Origin: Paramecium sonneborni
Lineage: Eukaryota; Ciliophora; Oligohymenophorea; Peniculida; Parameciidae
DNA length: 64,000 nucleotides
Direction of reading: 5' to 3'
NCBI GenBank assembly: GCA_905182985.1
Contig: CAJJDN010000049.1
Span: 292,902 to 356,901, forward strand
In this document: positions 53,205-64,000 of the stretch, one piece after another
How the letters are laid out: every line of letters starts with the position of its first letter
Position numbering within the stretch: position 1 is the stretch's first letter
Translations under genes and position numbers: made by a program
Notes under the pieces: generated by a model
Seen by the model: only the letters and a program-made list of their open reading frames with translations
Told to the model about the DNA's origin: nothing
Database searches by the model: none

Positions 53205-54190
53205 ATTATTAATATTATATATTTTTGTATAATGAAAAGTTTTATAGACTTGACTTAACTTTGATATCCTATATCATATTAAAAAAACTATTGTTTTATC
53301 GAATAGGTACATAAGATAAAAAAGTATTAAGAAAATAAATAAAACAAATGATTGAAGCGATTTTAATGAAAACAATTATTCATACTAAAGTATTATTTTT
53401 TGGAATAGAAAATGGAATCATTTCCTCATAATTTATTTAAATAATTCGTACTCTATCATCTTCAATAAAAATAATACATAGCACAACAACAATCCAATAT
53501 AACCTTAAAATAAATAAATGTTGCAATATAATTTGATTAAAATATTATAATTCCTCATTCTCTTCTTTAAAACTATTATAGTAAATACTATCAAAATTAT
53601 GAAGTATTTACACACTTCTATAAATTATATTATAAGTATTATAATTAACGTAATTTGAAAAAGAATAAACATAATAATTATAATAAGAGAGAAGTTCAAA
53701 TAAAGAAAATAAATTAATAAGTTCATTTTATTTAATTGAAATTGAAAATGTAGATTGAAGATTTAAACCAAAATTTATTAGACAAGTATTTGTATAAATA
53801 TCCAATAAAATTTATTATATATAATAAATAATATTTAGATGTAATATATAAATTAGTTAAAGGAATTAATAGGATAGTGTTTCTAGCAGAAGTATTAAAT
53901 TGTTTTCATCGAAGAAAAAGTGGAGAGTTTATAATTTGATCGAAATGCAGAAATCATTCAATACAGATTTTAAAAAAGAATTAATAAAGAAACATAAACT
54001 ATTGATAATAAAAAAATAAGAAAAAGAAAATGGGCTATTTTGAAGAGAATAATAGAGAAAAATAAACATAGTAAATGGTCTGAACGTTCAACAATGGATT
54101 TTTGAAATGAAAAATATAAAATTTATGTAGATAATATAAAACAGGAATTTTAGTTTGGTTGATAAATATTTAATTATTTAATAATTTACA
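53205..54190. other. AT-rich gap with a short weak ORF
   Basis: A plus-strand frame of 63 residues (53748-53939, MQIEDLNQNLLDKYLYKYPI to RRKSGEFII) looks protein-like and the same frame reads on after its TGA for a further Lys/Asn-rich stretch. It may be a decayed gene. The remaining sequence is A/T-rich spacer, with the promoter of the EF-hand gene before 54191. Confidence 0.35.
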
Positions 54191-55218
54191 ATGAAAGCTA
54201 CGAACAAACTAGTTAAGCCATTTATTGTTTTAGTTATCTTGCTTCTTTTATATATGTATATGAAACCAAAACAAAAAAGATTTGATCTAGATGAAGATCT
54301 GTAAATAAAAGTTTAATTGTAGACAACCTACTCTTTCATAAGGGAAAGGTATCACTAGAGAACATGCTATCCATTTTTATGAAGTATTCCTAAATATATT
54401 ATTGAATAAACATAATAAATTTGCTGAACATGCTGAAAATGTTTATTTGATCAATTATTTAATCAGAAACGATATAAAATGGAGAGTCACTGAAACCATG
54501 CTCTTTTAATTATTCGATGTTACAGGTAGATAAATAGGTTTATCAAGGTAATAATTACATAAGTAAGAGTGAATATGAATCATTTGCTGATATGATTGAT
54601 GATGTAGGTGATCGATAAAAGTTAGATTCTTTAAGAATGTTAATTGATAGAAATATAGATACAAAAATTATGAGGACTGAATGGATTAATTTTTGTAATA
54701 AAGTTTTAAGACCTAAAATGATTCAAGATTTATAAGAATGGGAAAAGTTTCATGGAGCATTATCTAATCCATTTAATATTACTGCTTAATTTACAGCAAT
54801 TAATAAAGAAGAAAGAAATCATAAAGATTTAATTCATTTGTAATTAGATAGAGGTTTACAGATGTTGCATGATGGTTTCAAGACATTTGTAAAACATTTT
54901 GAAGAATAAACAAAACATACTAAAAATGATAAAGATATATTTGTTAGAAAAATTGGGTTTTGGATTCTTGATAGATTTGAAAGATGGGATGGGTTATTTA
55001 ATTGGATCTTTTAATTATTAGATGATAATGGTGATGGTTAATTAACACCAAAAGAATGTGCTGCATAATTAAATACATTTGCAGTATCTATGGTACATGT
55101 AAGAGAAATCTTTGAATATATGGATGAAGATGGAGATGGTATTTTGTTAAGAAATGAATGGGCTGATTTTAGTGAAACATTCAGAAAACTATTATCCGGT
55201 TATTTTAATTAAAAATGA
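54191..55218 (+). CDS. EF-hand protein with N-terminal membrane anchor
   Basis: About 327 residues after two 22-nt introns, the second (54526-54547) ending AAG. An N-terminal hydrophobic helix (KPFIVLVILLLLYMYMK) acts as signal anchor. EF-hand-like loops include FDVTGNNYISKSEYE, the clear LDDNGDGQLTPKE and MDEDGDGILLRNE near the C-terminus. The middle is helical. It is probably a calcium-binding protein in the lumen of the secretory pathway (reticulocalbin-like) or facing the cytosol, depending on orientation. The overall family cannot be named beyond EF-hand. Confidence 0.8.
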
Positions 55219-55263
55219 GTTGATGAAATTGATTAAAAATGTAAAAATATAAAAATACAAAAT

Positions 55264-55449
55264 TCAATTATTTTCAGTTTTAAATATCAATTATTCAAAA
55301 TCATTATTCAGATCACGCCATTAGATTACTTCAACTTCATTTCTATTTGATAATGGTTAGAATTTTTAATAATTAGAATAAATATTGCTAAGAGATTCAA
55401 GTTTAATATCTTTTGTTTTTTGAATATCATTAGCAAATTAATCAGGCAT
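55264..55449 (-). CDS. Small hypothetical protein
   Basis: An intronless 61-residue frame from MPDQFANDIQKTKDIKLES to FKTENN. It is Gln/Asn-rich and charged, with balanced composition unlike AT-rich spacer. It converges with the EF-hand gene, the stops being 45 nt apart. Function not recognised. Confidence 0.5.
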
Positions 55450-55767
55450 TTTTTTTGACTTTAAGATAAGCAGGATCTGAAAATTAAACTATTTTAACAA
55501 ATAAGTTGATAAAATTAATCAAGAGTATGTAAAAGTGGATATGAATTTTAAATATATTCTTCTAATTATTAACATTTATAATTTAATTATTTATTCTTAT
55601 TTAATGATTAAAAAGATAGTTTTAATAGCAAATACTTTATTTAATTATGCTTTTTGATATTCGTTCATATATGTTGGTTGCTATTTCATCCGTTTGTAAT
55701 ATATATTCATATCTTGAATAAATTATAGGTTAAAATATTAATATTTATAATATGAATAAATAATTCT
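55450..55767. other. AT-rich spacer
   Basis: About 320 nt between the small gene and the 3' end of the duplicated ATPase fragment. No gene-like frame; the reverse-strand frame downstream of the ATPase stop stays open but looks random. Confidence 0.5.
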
Positions 55768-56870
55768 TCAAGCTGATAAATTAATATCTTCTTGAGAGTA
55801 TTTTTTGACTAAAGCTGAAGTTACAAATTTTTCATAAAGAATAATAAAAACAGCAATGACTAAACTAAATCCAACAATAATCCATTAAAATCTTAATGAA
55901 GTAATTGATACAATCTAATTTATAAAATATGTATTACTTCTAAATGTTAAAATCCATCTGGATAAAAGATAACAAAAATGTGTCCTAAGATTCCTAAGGT
56001 TACAGTTATAATATATGGAATATTTTTGTATATTTATTATCTAAATGGTGGTCCTTAAGTAAATGCAATAGCTACTGCTAATACTTGAGAATTAGATAGA
56101 AGAATTAAAATCTATAAAAATAATTAAGTTTATTTACAGTATTAATTTATCCAGGAGTACCTTCATCTGGTTCATCTAATTCAAATTCAGTTTATGATGT
56201 AAGATACTAAACCAAACCAATTTAGATAGCAATACTAGTTAATGCTGTTATAGTGACAGATGATATGATAGGGATTGAAATTAAATCACTTATTGGTCTG
56301 TATCTAGCTAAAGAAGGAAAAGCATTAGTCAAATCCATAGTAAATGCTAATGGAATGATTAACCATAGATCCTAATATAAATATTAATATAATGATAAAT
56401 CTGTATTCCAAAAATAACATTATAATACCATTGCTGATTAAATGCATGAATAAAGAGTCATAAATTTAAAACATTCAACACATGTAACTAAACAAGCTCT
56501 ACCTTCTCTAATTAAAGTGATTAAACTTGATATATTGAAAATAGAAGAAGTAAATGGTGCAGCTAAAGAAGCATCTTCTGTTGATAATGCTAAACCAACA
56601 TCTGCTTATCTTAATGCACATGTATCATTAGTTCCATCACCACAAAATGCTAAGAAATTTCTTTTATCTTATTTTAATAAAATCATCAAATCTCCTTTAT
56701 GATTTGGTTTCATTCTAGCATAAATAAATATTTGACTAAACAAATTCAAAATTTATTCTTTATTATTTCCTTAATTATATTAATATTGTAATTATTCAAA
56801 TACATCTCCAGTAATACATAATTAATAACTAGTAATAGATCTCATAATATCATCTGTTGTTAAAGTTTTA
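55740..56870. repeat. First copy of duplicated 1131-bp block before N at 56871
   Basis: This 1131-bp block appears again directly after the single N (56872-58002), at an offset of 1132. It contains the 3' end of the ATPase gene. As at 31689, it is probably an uncollapsed overlap at a scaffold join. Confidence 0.9.
55768..56870 (-). pseudogene. Duplicate 3' end of P5B-type ATPase (artefact copy)
   Basis: The C-terminal part of the ATPase, including the last membrane helices and the end KKYSQEDINLSA, cut at the N at 56871. The same sequence lies within the intact gene at 56900-58002. It is not an independent gene. Confidence 0.85.
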
Positions 56871-56871
56871 N

Positions 56872-58002
56872 AATATTTATAATATGAATAAATAATTCTT
56901 CAAGCTGATAAATTAATATCTTCTTGAGAGTATTTTTTGACTAAAGCTGAAGTTACAAATTTTTCATAAAGAATAATAAAAACAGCAATGACTAAACTAA
57001 ATCCAACAATAATCCATTAAAATCTTAATGAAGTAATTGATACAATCTAATTTATAAAATATGTATTACTTCTAAATGTTAAAATCCATCTGGATAAAAG
57101 ATAACAAAAATGTGTCCTAAGATTCCTAAGGTTACAGTTATAATATATGGAATATTTTTGTATATTTATTATCTAAATGGTGGTCCTTAAGTAAATGCAA
57201 TAGCTACTGCTAATACTTGAGAATTAGATAGAAGAATTAAAATCTATAAAAATAATTAAGTTTATTTACAGTATTAATTTATCCAGGAGTACCTTCATCT
57301 GGTTCATCTAATTCAAATTCAGTTTATGATGTAAGATACTAAACCAAACCAATTTAGATAGCAATACTAGTTAATGCTGTTATAGTGACAGATGATATGA
57401 TAGGGATTGAAATTAAATCACTTATTGGTCTGTATCTAGCTAAAGAAGGAAAAGCATTAGTCAAATCCATAGTAAATGCTAATGGAATGATTAACCATAG
57501 ATCCTAATATAAATATTAATATAATGATAAATCTGTATTCCAAAAATAACATTATAATACCATTGCTGATTAAATGCATGAATAAAGAGTCATAAATTTA
57601 AAACATTCAACACATGTAACTAAACAAGCTCTACCTTCTCTAATTAAAGTGATTAAACTTGATATATTGAAAATAGAAGAAGTAAATGGTGCAGCTAAAG
57701 AAGCATCTTCTGTTGATAATGCTAAACCAACATCTGCTTATCTTAATGCACATGTATCATTAGTTCCATCACCACAAAATGCTAAGAAATTTCTTTTATC
57801 TTATTTTAATAAAATCATCAAATCTCCTTTATGATTTGGTTTCATTCTAGCATAAATAAATATTTGACTAAACAAATTCAAAATTTATTCTTTATTATTT
57901 CCTTAATTATATTAATATTGTAATTATTCAAATACATCTCCAGTAATACATAATTAATAACTAGTAATAGATCTCATAATATCATCTGTTGTTAAAGTTT
58001 TA
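56872..58002. repeat. Second copy of duplicated 1131-bp block after N
   Basis: Second copy of the block; it carries on without interruption into the rest of the ATPase gene, so it is in the correct context. See the first copy at 55740-56870. Confidence 0.9.
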
Positions 58003-60259
58003 GATTCAATATTATCAATACTATATGAACTACCTTCATTAATCCTTTAATCTTCCATTGCCATTTCTTACCAAATAATTTCTTAATCTTTTATATAACT
58101 TAGATATATTTTTGAATTTTAATCCAAAATATAACATTATTAACCTATATTAATTGCAGTTAAAGGATTATCTCCTGTAACCATTAAAGGTTTTAAATTG
58201 GATGCTTTTAATTCTTTTATTGTTCTTGATGTCTCTTCTTTAAGTCTATTTTCAAAAATTAAAAATCCTAGGAATGTTAATTATGATTCAAATAATTGTC
58301 TATTAGCAGTTTAAATTTCCGAATACAATAGTTTAGGAATATCTCTATATGCTAATGCAATAATTCTAAATCCTTTAGATGCATATCTATTTAAAATAGT
58401 TTTATAATTATCTGGAACTTTCAAACATATTGTTTAAATCATTTCAGGTGATCCTTTACAAAATAATTTATAATCATTAAGAACAACTGACATCCTTTAT
58501 AATTCTGCTTAAAATTCAAATCTTCTAATAATACTTAAAGATTGATCTAAAAATGTAATTTCTTTTTCTGTGAATTTCCATCCAGTTTATAGAAACATAT
58601 TTAAATCAATAGGATCTCCATGAACTTCATTATTTATTAATGATAAAGAATGACAAGTGGCCATTGCTTAGATTGTAATTGAATTACATTCAGATATTGA
58701 AACTTACTTATCAAATCCAATTCCTTTGATAGGTCTAAATCCAACTACATCTAAACCTAATTCAGTAAGTGTTCCAGTTTTATCAAATGCACATACATTT
58801 ATTTTAGCTGCAACATTAACTTTATCAGGTTTAATACATTAAATTCTTTATTTCTCTAATCTATTCATTGCTAAAGATACACCTGCTGCCAATGCTGTTG
58901 GAAGTGCAGGTGGAATTATTATTGTTAATAATTCTAATGCATTTATTATAGCTTATCCTATTGATTCATCATTAGAAAAATCTAAATATAAAGATATTAT
59001 AGATTAAACTACTCCTAAAAATGCTAAAACAAATAAATATTTTAAAGAATCTCTCTAAAAACTGAAACTTTAATTTACATTAAATAATATCGATCTTGCC
59101 AATCCACCTTTTAATGTTTAAAACCCTGTCTAATATACCAATGCTTTTACTGGCTCATTTGTATTTGTATAACTTCTCAAACAAAATGTTCCACAATATA
59201 ACATTGAATTCTCATTCTCTTTTTATCTAAATAATTAATTAACTTTTAATAAAGCTGCTTTATTTACTGGTACTGATTCTCCAGTTAAAATTGCTTCATT
59301 CATAACACAAGTTCCTTATATCAATATACAATCACATGATATCTTTGTATTCCCTTCTATTATTATTATATCTCCAGGTACTAATTCAATCGATGACTTT
59401 TCTCTTATTGTTTCAAATTAACAAACCTTTACAATTGTATTAAATAATATCATATTACGTATCTTAAATAAATTTGCTCTTATTTCTCTTAATTACATTA
59501 ACATCTACATAAATGTCAATACAAATATTAATACTGCATATAATACATAATCATCTACAGCCCAAACTACCAAAGCAAATATCTCATAGTTATTAATATA
59601 CTCTTACTTAAAATACATTAAATGGAGTAAGAATCTCATCTAAAATTAATAAAGGTATTGATTTTATTGGAATATCCATTATATTTTTACCATAAACTTC
59701 TGACCATTCATTTAAATCAACTGCTGTTGTTAATTATGAACAAGTCAAATGAGAAAATGAATTCTTTAAACAATTTAATTAATATGTCTAACAATCTATA
59801 TAAAATTAACTTAACCTAAATACATTTATTTCATAATATTACTCATATTCAAATAATCGTGCATAATTACTATTTGGTAATTTACGTGCATTTTATTATA
59901 CTTCAACTAATTAATCTTCTGCTATTCTGATATCATTTTTAGTTTTATTTATAAGTAAATGCGTCATTTAAGTAAAATTACACTATGAAAATCTGATCGC
60001 AATCCGAAATGATAGAAACCATCGATAAAATAAATATATAAAACCTCCTGTTATCAATACTAAAAAAATATAAAAAGCGTTCTTTATCTTATTTATTCTA
60101 TAATAGATTGCAATCAATTTATATTGATCATCAAATTCACCTTGATATTCCATTGAAGAAACTCTAATTTTAATTAATTTTTTACCCAAGATCTCTTGAT
60201 GATAATTCTAAAGCATCCTTTACACCTTATGTCGTTGTTTGATAATTTATTGAATCCAT
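56900..60259 (-). CDS. P5B-type P-type ATPase (ATP13A2-like polyamine transporter)
   Basis: Roughly 1100 residues with several small introns, including one of 22 nt after the first 25 codons. An N-terminal hydrophobic hairpin (NAFYIFLVLITGGFIYLFYR) precedes the pump core, as in P5B enzymes. NIMDIPIKSIPLLILDEILT with the next NPF/TPF residue resembles the P5 signature at the start of the membrane domain. The phosphorylation site is CAFDKTGTLTE; the nucleotide domain has FCKGSPEM; and the hinge ends LAFCGDGTNDTCALRQADVG. ATP13A2-type P5B ATPases export polyamines from late endosomes and lysosomes; P5A is a less likely alternative given this N-terminus. The gene is complete only in the copy after the N. 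Confidence 0.85.
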
Positions 60260-60760
60260 AACCTTATCTAATTAAATTATTTAATAAATATAATATTTAA
60301 AACAATTTTTGATTTTTATATCATCTCCATTTACATAGTATAAATTTTTAAATTAAACCAAAAATTTTAAATTTATTTAATTCAAACTCTATTGATTTTC
60401 ATTTATTTCTCCATCTATTTTTAAGAATTAATTCATCAAATTCAAATGAAGTGTACCATTATTTTAATTTCTTATTTCCTTACAAATTTCTACATTATGT
60501 CATATCCTCTCATCAGCTAAATAATTATATTATTAATTCCTATTTCATTCTTATTACTTAATTCATCCAATTTATCTTATTTTTGAACAATATAATTATT
60601 TTTATTTAATTATTTTTTTCAAAAGTGACAATAATTTATTACTAATTACGCCATTTTTAGAAATTAATTTAATTTTTATTAAAAATGACGTTTTACTCAT
60701 AATTTTTATATTAAATAAGAATAACTTTTTAATCATTAACAAATACTTAAATATAAAAAT
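60260..60760. other. Gap upstream of P5B gene with unresolved minus-strand coding potential
   Basis: About 500 nt. On the minus strand, a stretch around 60330-60560 reads as protein-like (for example VEICKEIRNQNNGTLHLNL followed by NQFLKIDGEI), and ATG GCG at about 60650 might start it, but I could not find introns that link the pieces without a stop. It may be a small gene ahead of the ATPase or a decayed one. Confidence 0.3.
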
Positions 60761-60936
60761 ATGAACAAAGTACTTATTTTGATTATTAGCATCATTCAGC
60801 TTTTATGAAATTTTATACTGATATATTATCTCATCCAGAACAAGGATCAAGTATGTATCGATAGACTGTTTAAGTTATTTATTAGTAAGTCAATTAAGTA
60901 GAAAAATACCATATAACAATAATTAAATATCAATGA
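60761..60936 (+). CDS. Possible small protein with 20-nt intron
   Basis: With a 20-nt GTA...TAG intron removed after the third codon, the frame reads MNKHHSAFMKFYTDILSHPE and on to a stop 51 codons later. Without the intron, the frame stops after 15 codons. The composition is protein-like, but the downstream end overlaps another open frame from 60933. Low confidence; no family. Confidence 0.3.
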
Positions 60937-61451
60937 CATTCATTTAGATAGAAAGTCTTATTATTTTACTCCTATTTTGGTTTTTTTTCTTTATTATATT
61001 AATTCTCTCTTATTATAAATAGTATTATCTTCTTTGGATTCTCAATTTTAAATTACATCTTCAATTTAAGAAAAATGCTTAATATTGCATATTTATTGAA
61101 AGTTTTATATTTTTCAAAAAAAATATAGAAAAATTAATCAAAGATTCTTTAATTGATGAATATAATACTTTTACATAATAATTAAATTTATTAAGGGATA
61201 ATCAGATTTAATTATCATCAACTTTTTTATTTTAAGAAGCTATCGATTTTTTAGTTAGTTTATTCAGATCTTTAGATTTCCATAAATTACAATCAGCTTT
61301 AATGGAGGAAAGGATGCAAAAATTATTCTTTATTTAGTAAAAATGGCTTTAGAGAAATTATAAATTTCTACTTAAATTGAATGAATCTACTTTAAATAAT
61401 AAGAATCATGAATTTTTGGAATTTTAAAAACATTAAACTTAGCCAGTTTGA
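60933..61451 (+). CDS. Hypothetical protein with hydrophobic N-terminus
   Basis: An unbroken frame of 172 residues. The first 40 residues are very hydrophobic (LIILLLFWFFFFIILILSYY), the remainder is charged and helical (EKLIKDSLIDEYNTFTQQLN and FQEAIDFLVSLFRSLDFHK). The second half looks genuine; the first may be a membrane anchor or an upstream spacer read through. Exon structure uncertain. Confidence 0.45.
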
Positions 61452-61627
61452 TCCTTAACATGAAATAAAATAAAAAATGAATAAAAATTATATTATGAAT
61501 TAATAATTTATTAATGAGATTTCAATTTAGTATTAATATTAGAATAAAGTAATTAATAATTAATTATTTTTATTTAATAAAGATAATAAAATCTAATAAT
61601 AATTATTAATTTAAAGTATACTAGATT

Positions 61628-63669
61628 TCACTTATTCAAAGTTCTCATATGTATTTATATACTCTAAACATTATGTCTATCCTCTCCTTCCAATGAAAGT
61701 GCTTCATGAGTTTTCTTCTCAATAGTAATATTTTAGCTTGCTTAACAATATTGCTAAACTAATTTATACAATGTATAATTAATTTATGCAAATTTTAACA
61801 ATTTCTTATTTTTTTTAAAATTCATATTTTAATCCTCCTAAATTCTTCTAAAAATCATTGTTAATTCTTCTGCATCATTTGGTAACATTTATGCAATAAA
61901 GAATCTGGAGAGTTTGTTTAGTTTTTAAGTAATATTAATTTCTAAATATTTATTAAATATACTTTATGAATTAACAAATTTAAAGTCAACTTTACTAAAA
62001 GTTTATTTTCTTAATTATTTTCGAATAGATTACTATTTTACTATTTCTTTAAAATGTTATTTTTAAACCATATTATCCTAAAAAACAGGTGAACTAAAAC
62101 TATTGAATATTAGTAATTAGTCATCATCAAATAATAAAAGCTTAAGACAATCAATTTCATATAACTTTTTCAAAATATTAGTTAAATCTAAATCATTTTA
62201 AATTTTATTTTTTGCCAATTATGAAATGGTTATAGTTTCTTCTTGTGCAATCTAACAAATATTGAGTTTTTTTAAACATAGAAATAATTTAGATAATTTA
62301 TAAAGAATGTATCTCCATATTGGATATTATATAGTAAAATTAATAATCTAAAATAAATATAAAAATACTTTTTCTAATTTTTATTTTTTTATTAATACAT
62401 TTTGTATATTAATATTATTAATTCCACTAGTTTAAATTTCATCAATATCAGTTCGTGTATTCTTAGTGATATCAAATTTGAACACATTATTCATTAAAGT
62501 TTCAAAAGTCTTATGCTTATTATAAAATCCATAAAAAAACTAAAGTATCCTTAAGAATGTAACTATTAATGATGTAGTTTCTGATATGGATGATAATAAT
62601 ATCACTAACCAATCTGATTAATTACAAAAATAATAAAAGCTTTCAGAACCAGCTCTTAAATAAAAAGAATTCATTAAAGCTCCATGTTAAAATATAATTG
62701 ATTCCTATCTTCTTTCTGATTTAAATATAGCTGCAGACTTAAAAATATTTTTATTAGGTCCTTAGCTTGTTAATTTTTCAAATAAACTATTTTTTTCTTG
62801 AAAATATATAAATTCTACTTATATCTAAAGAGATTGGTGCCATATATATATCTTCATTATTAGCTATTCCAGTTGTTAATCTCCAATACATATTTTTTGG
62901 ATATGTTTCAGCAGGATCACTCAAATTCAGTGCTTTCTTTACCTTATCTCCTTTAATAAAAAGATCTATATTTATTCTATGATTTATAAATATACATTAA
63001 TAAATACCCTTAACTAATAAAATCTTCTATTTCTTTTATTGATTTACAACTAGGATTTGATTTTAAATCACAAATATTTAGTTATATTTTTACATATTGA
63101 AATATTGGATCATAAAATTATCCAGATATATTAAATTATCCCTCAAAACAAAGAAGCTACTCTTTTTAACTTTCTGTCAAAGTTGCATTTTAAAAATTGA
63201 ATTCTTCTATATATGCTGTATCACATTTTTTAATTGTGAGTTTTGTCTAATTTCTATTATATCCAACTACTTCACTTACCCTTCTTTAATCAATATAGAA
63301 TACATCCAAATTAAGATACCTAAATATTAATACATTTATATACTATTAGATATAGGAATAGTTTTTAAAGGGTTCTGATTATATTGGAGATATTTCTATT
63401 GCAAATTTAACTATTGATTAATTAAGACTGTAATCTTCTTAAAAATCTGATTAGGAACCTGCATAAATAGTGTTTTAGTTAAATTCTTAACGATTATACA
63501 AACTAATCCCATATAAAATGTATGTCACAAATAAAAATATTGAAAATATGCCCCCTAAATTTCAGAATTACAAACCTATTAGAGTTTATGTCCGCTTTCT
63601 GTTATGAATATTAAATTAGAAAGGTTTAACTAGTATATCAGCTCTTCGGATATATTTAAGCAAAATCAT
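61628..63669 (-). CDS. Ciliate-family transmembrane protein of unknown function
   Basis: Several small introns are needed (21 nt near the 5' end, 19 nt at 62977-62995, 22 nt with AAG acceptor at 62797-62818, and more). N-terminal block MILLKYIRRADILVKPFQFN then TLIGGIFSIFLFVTYILYGI, a first membrane helix; a Cys-containing extracellular part with CFEGQFNISGQFY; then YFCNQSDWLVILLSSISETT and SLIVTFLRILQFFYGFYNKH, a second membrane helix; and a cytosolic charged C-terminus ending QIHMRTLNK. This layout is the same as a very large set of Paramecium/Tetrahymena two-helix membrane proteins with no known function. The start ATG is the only one ahead of the conserved FQFN block in frame. Confidence 0.65.
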
Positions 63670-64000
63670 AATTTATTTATTTAGAATACAAACATTAGCT
63701 TTTTATAATATTTGATAATATAATAGGGCCTCATTTCACTTCTCTAAAAAATAATAAATCAATCTTATTCTTTTTATTCTCAAAGAATAAAATTAGAATT
63801 AATTCATACAACAGTTTTATTTACAAATCTTTATGAATATTATTAATCAATTTTCAGAAGAACTTAATTCTCTTCAACTTTTATGACTCAATTAAACACT
63901 TATATTTAATTTCTAAATAAGAGAAAATCCTAAATTAGAATTATATAATGAATTATAACTTATTTTTCTACAAAATATTCACTTCTCAAATATGGGAATA
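63670..64000. other. Window edge, unresolved
   Basis: About 330 nt ahead of the transmembrane protein gene. A minus-strand stretch (around 63850-63990) is open with SNLGFSLIQKLNISVQLSH-like sequence and may be the last exon of a gene that begins beyond 64000. I cannot support more. Confidence 0.3.

Overview
The window is a piece of a ciliate macronuclear genome, almost certainly Paramecium. It is very AT-rich. Long protein-like frames are open only if TAA and TAG are read as glutamine, with TGA as the sole stop. Genes are interrupted by tiny introns, mostly 19-32 nt, beginning GTA and usually ending TAG. The 149-residue calmodulin agrees with the known Paramecium protein as I remember it. A standard-code ORF search fails here: most ORFs it reports are antisense shadows or fragments of the real genes. 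I found about 40 genes, packed on both strands with short intergenic gaps, and no tRNA, rRNA or CRISPR array.

Layout. 0.3-9.7 kb: RRN3 (Pol I initiation factor), a secreted alpha-amylase, a Lon protease, a FAM183/CFAP144-like ciliary protein, a decayed porphobilinogen deaminase and a centrin-like EF-hand protein. 10.6-18.4 kb: a TTLL3/8-type tubulin glycylase, two unknown proteins, a DOMON/cytochrome b561/cytochrome b5/flavin-reductase fusion and a helical protein with a presequence-like N-terminus. 18.5-27.2 kb: an MT-A70 DNA adenine methyltransferase (MTA1 type), clathrin light chain, a 1262-residue CCCH protein, an unknown protein and a papain-family protease. 27.3-34.3 kb: a PKG-like kinase, RER1, a protein kinase and calmodulin. 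35.0-43.5 kb: a CBM20 protein, a coiled-coil protein, NAD kinase, Aurora kinase, a DOMON membrane protein, several small proteins and CDT1. 43.6-55.4 kb: tectonic, SF-assemblin, a broken MORN gene, a 1585-residue tmcB-like membrane protein and EF-hand or unknown proteins. 55.8-64 kb: a P5B-type ATPase and a ciliate-family transmembrane protein.

Two single N characters (31689 and 56871) are each flanked by two copies of the same roughly 1.13-kb sequence. These look like scaffold joins whose overlap was not collapsed, not real duplications. They create a spurious second RER1, a duplicate kinase 3' end and a duplicate ATPase 3' end.

The genes are typical housekeeping and ciliary genes of a free-living ciliate rather than one pathway. 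Themes that recur are cilia and basal bodies (TTLL3/8, tectonic, SF-assemblin, FAM183-like, centrin-like, calmodulin, PKG), secretion and digestion (amylase, cysteine protease, RER1, clathrin light chain), replication and chromatin (CDT1, MTA1, Aurora) and membrane redox proteins (two DOMON proteins). The most unusual observations are the four-module redox fusion, at least eight small introns that keep frame only with an AAG acceptor, and the decayed haem-synthesis gene. Protein lengths given below come from hand splicing and should be confirmed with RNA-seq.
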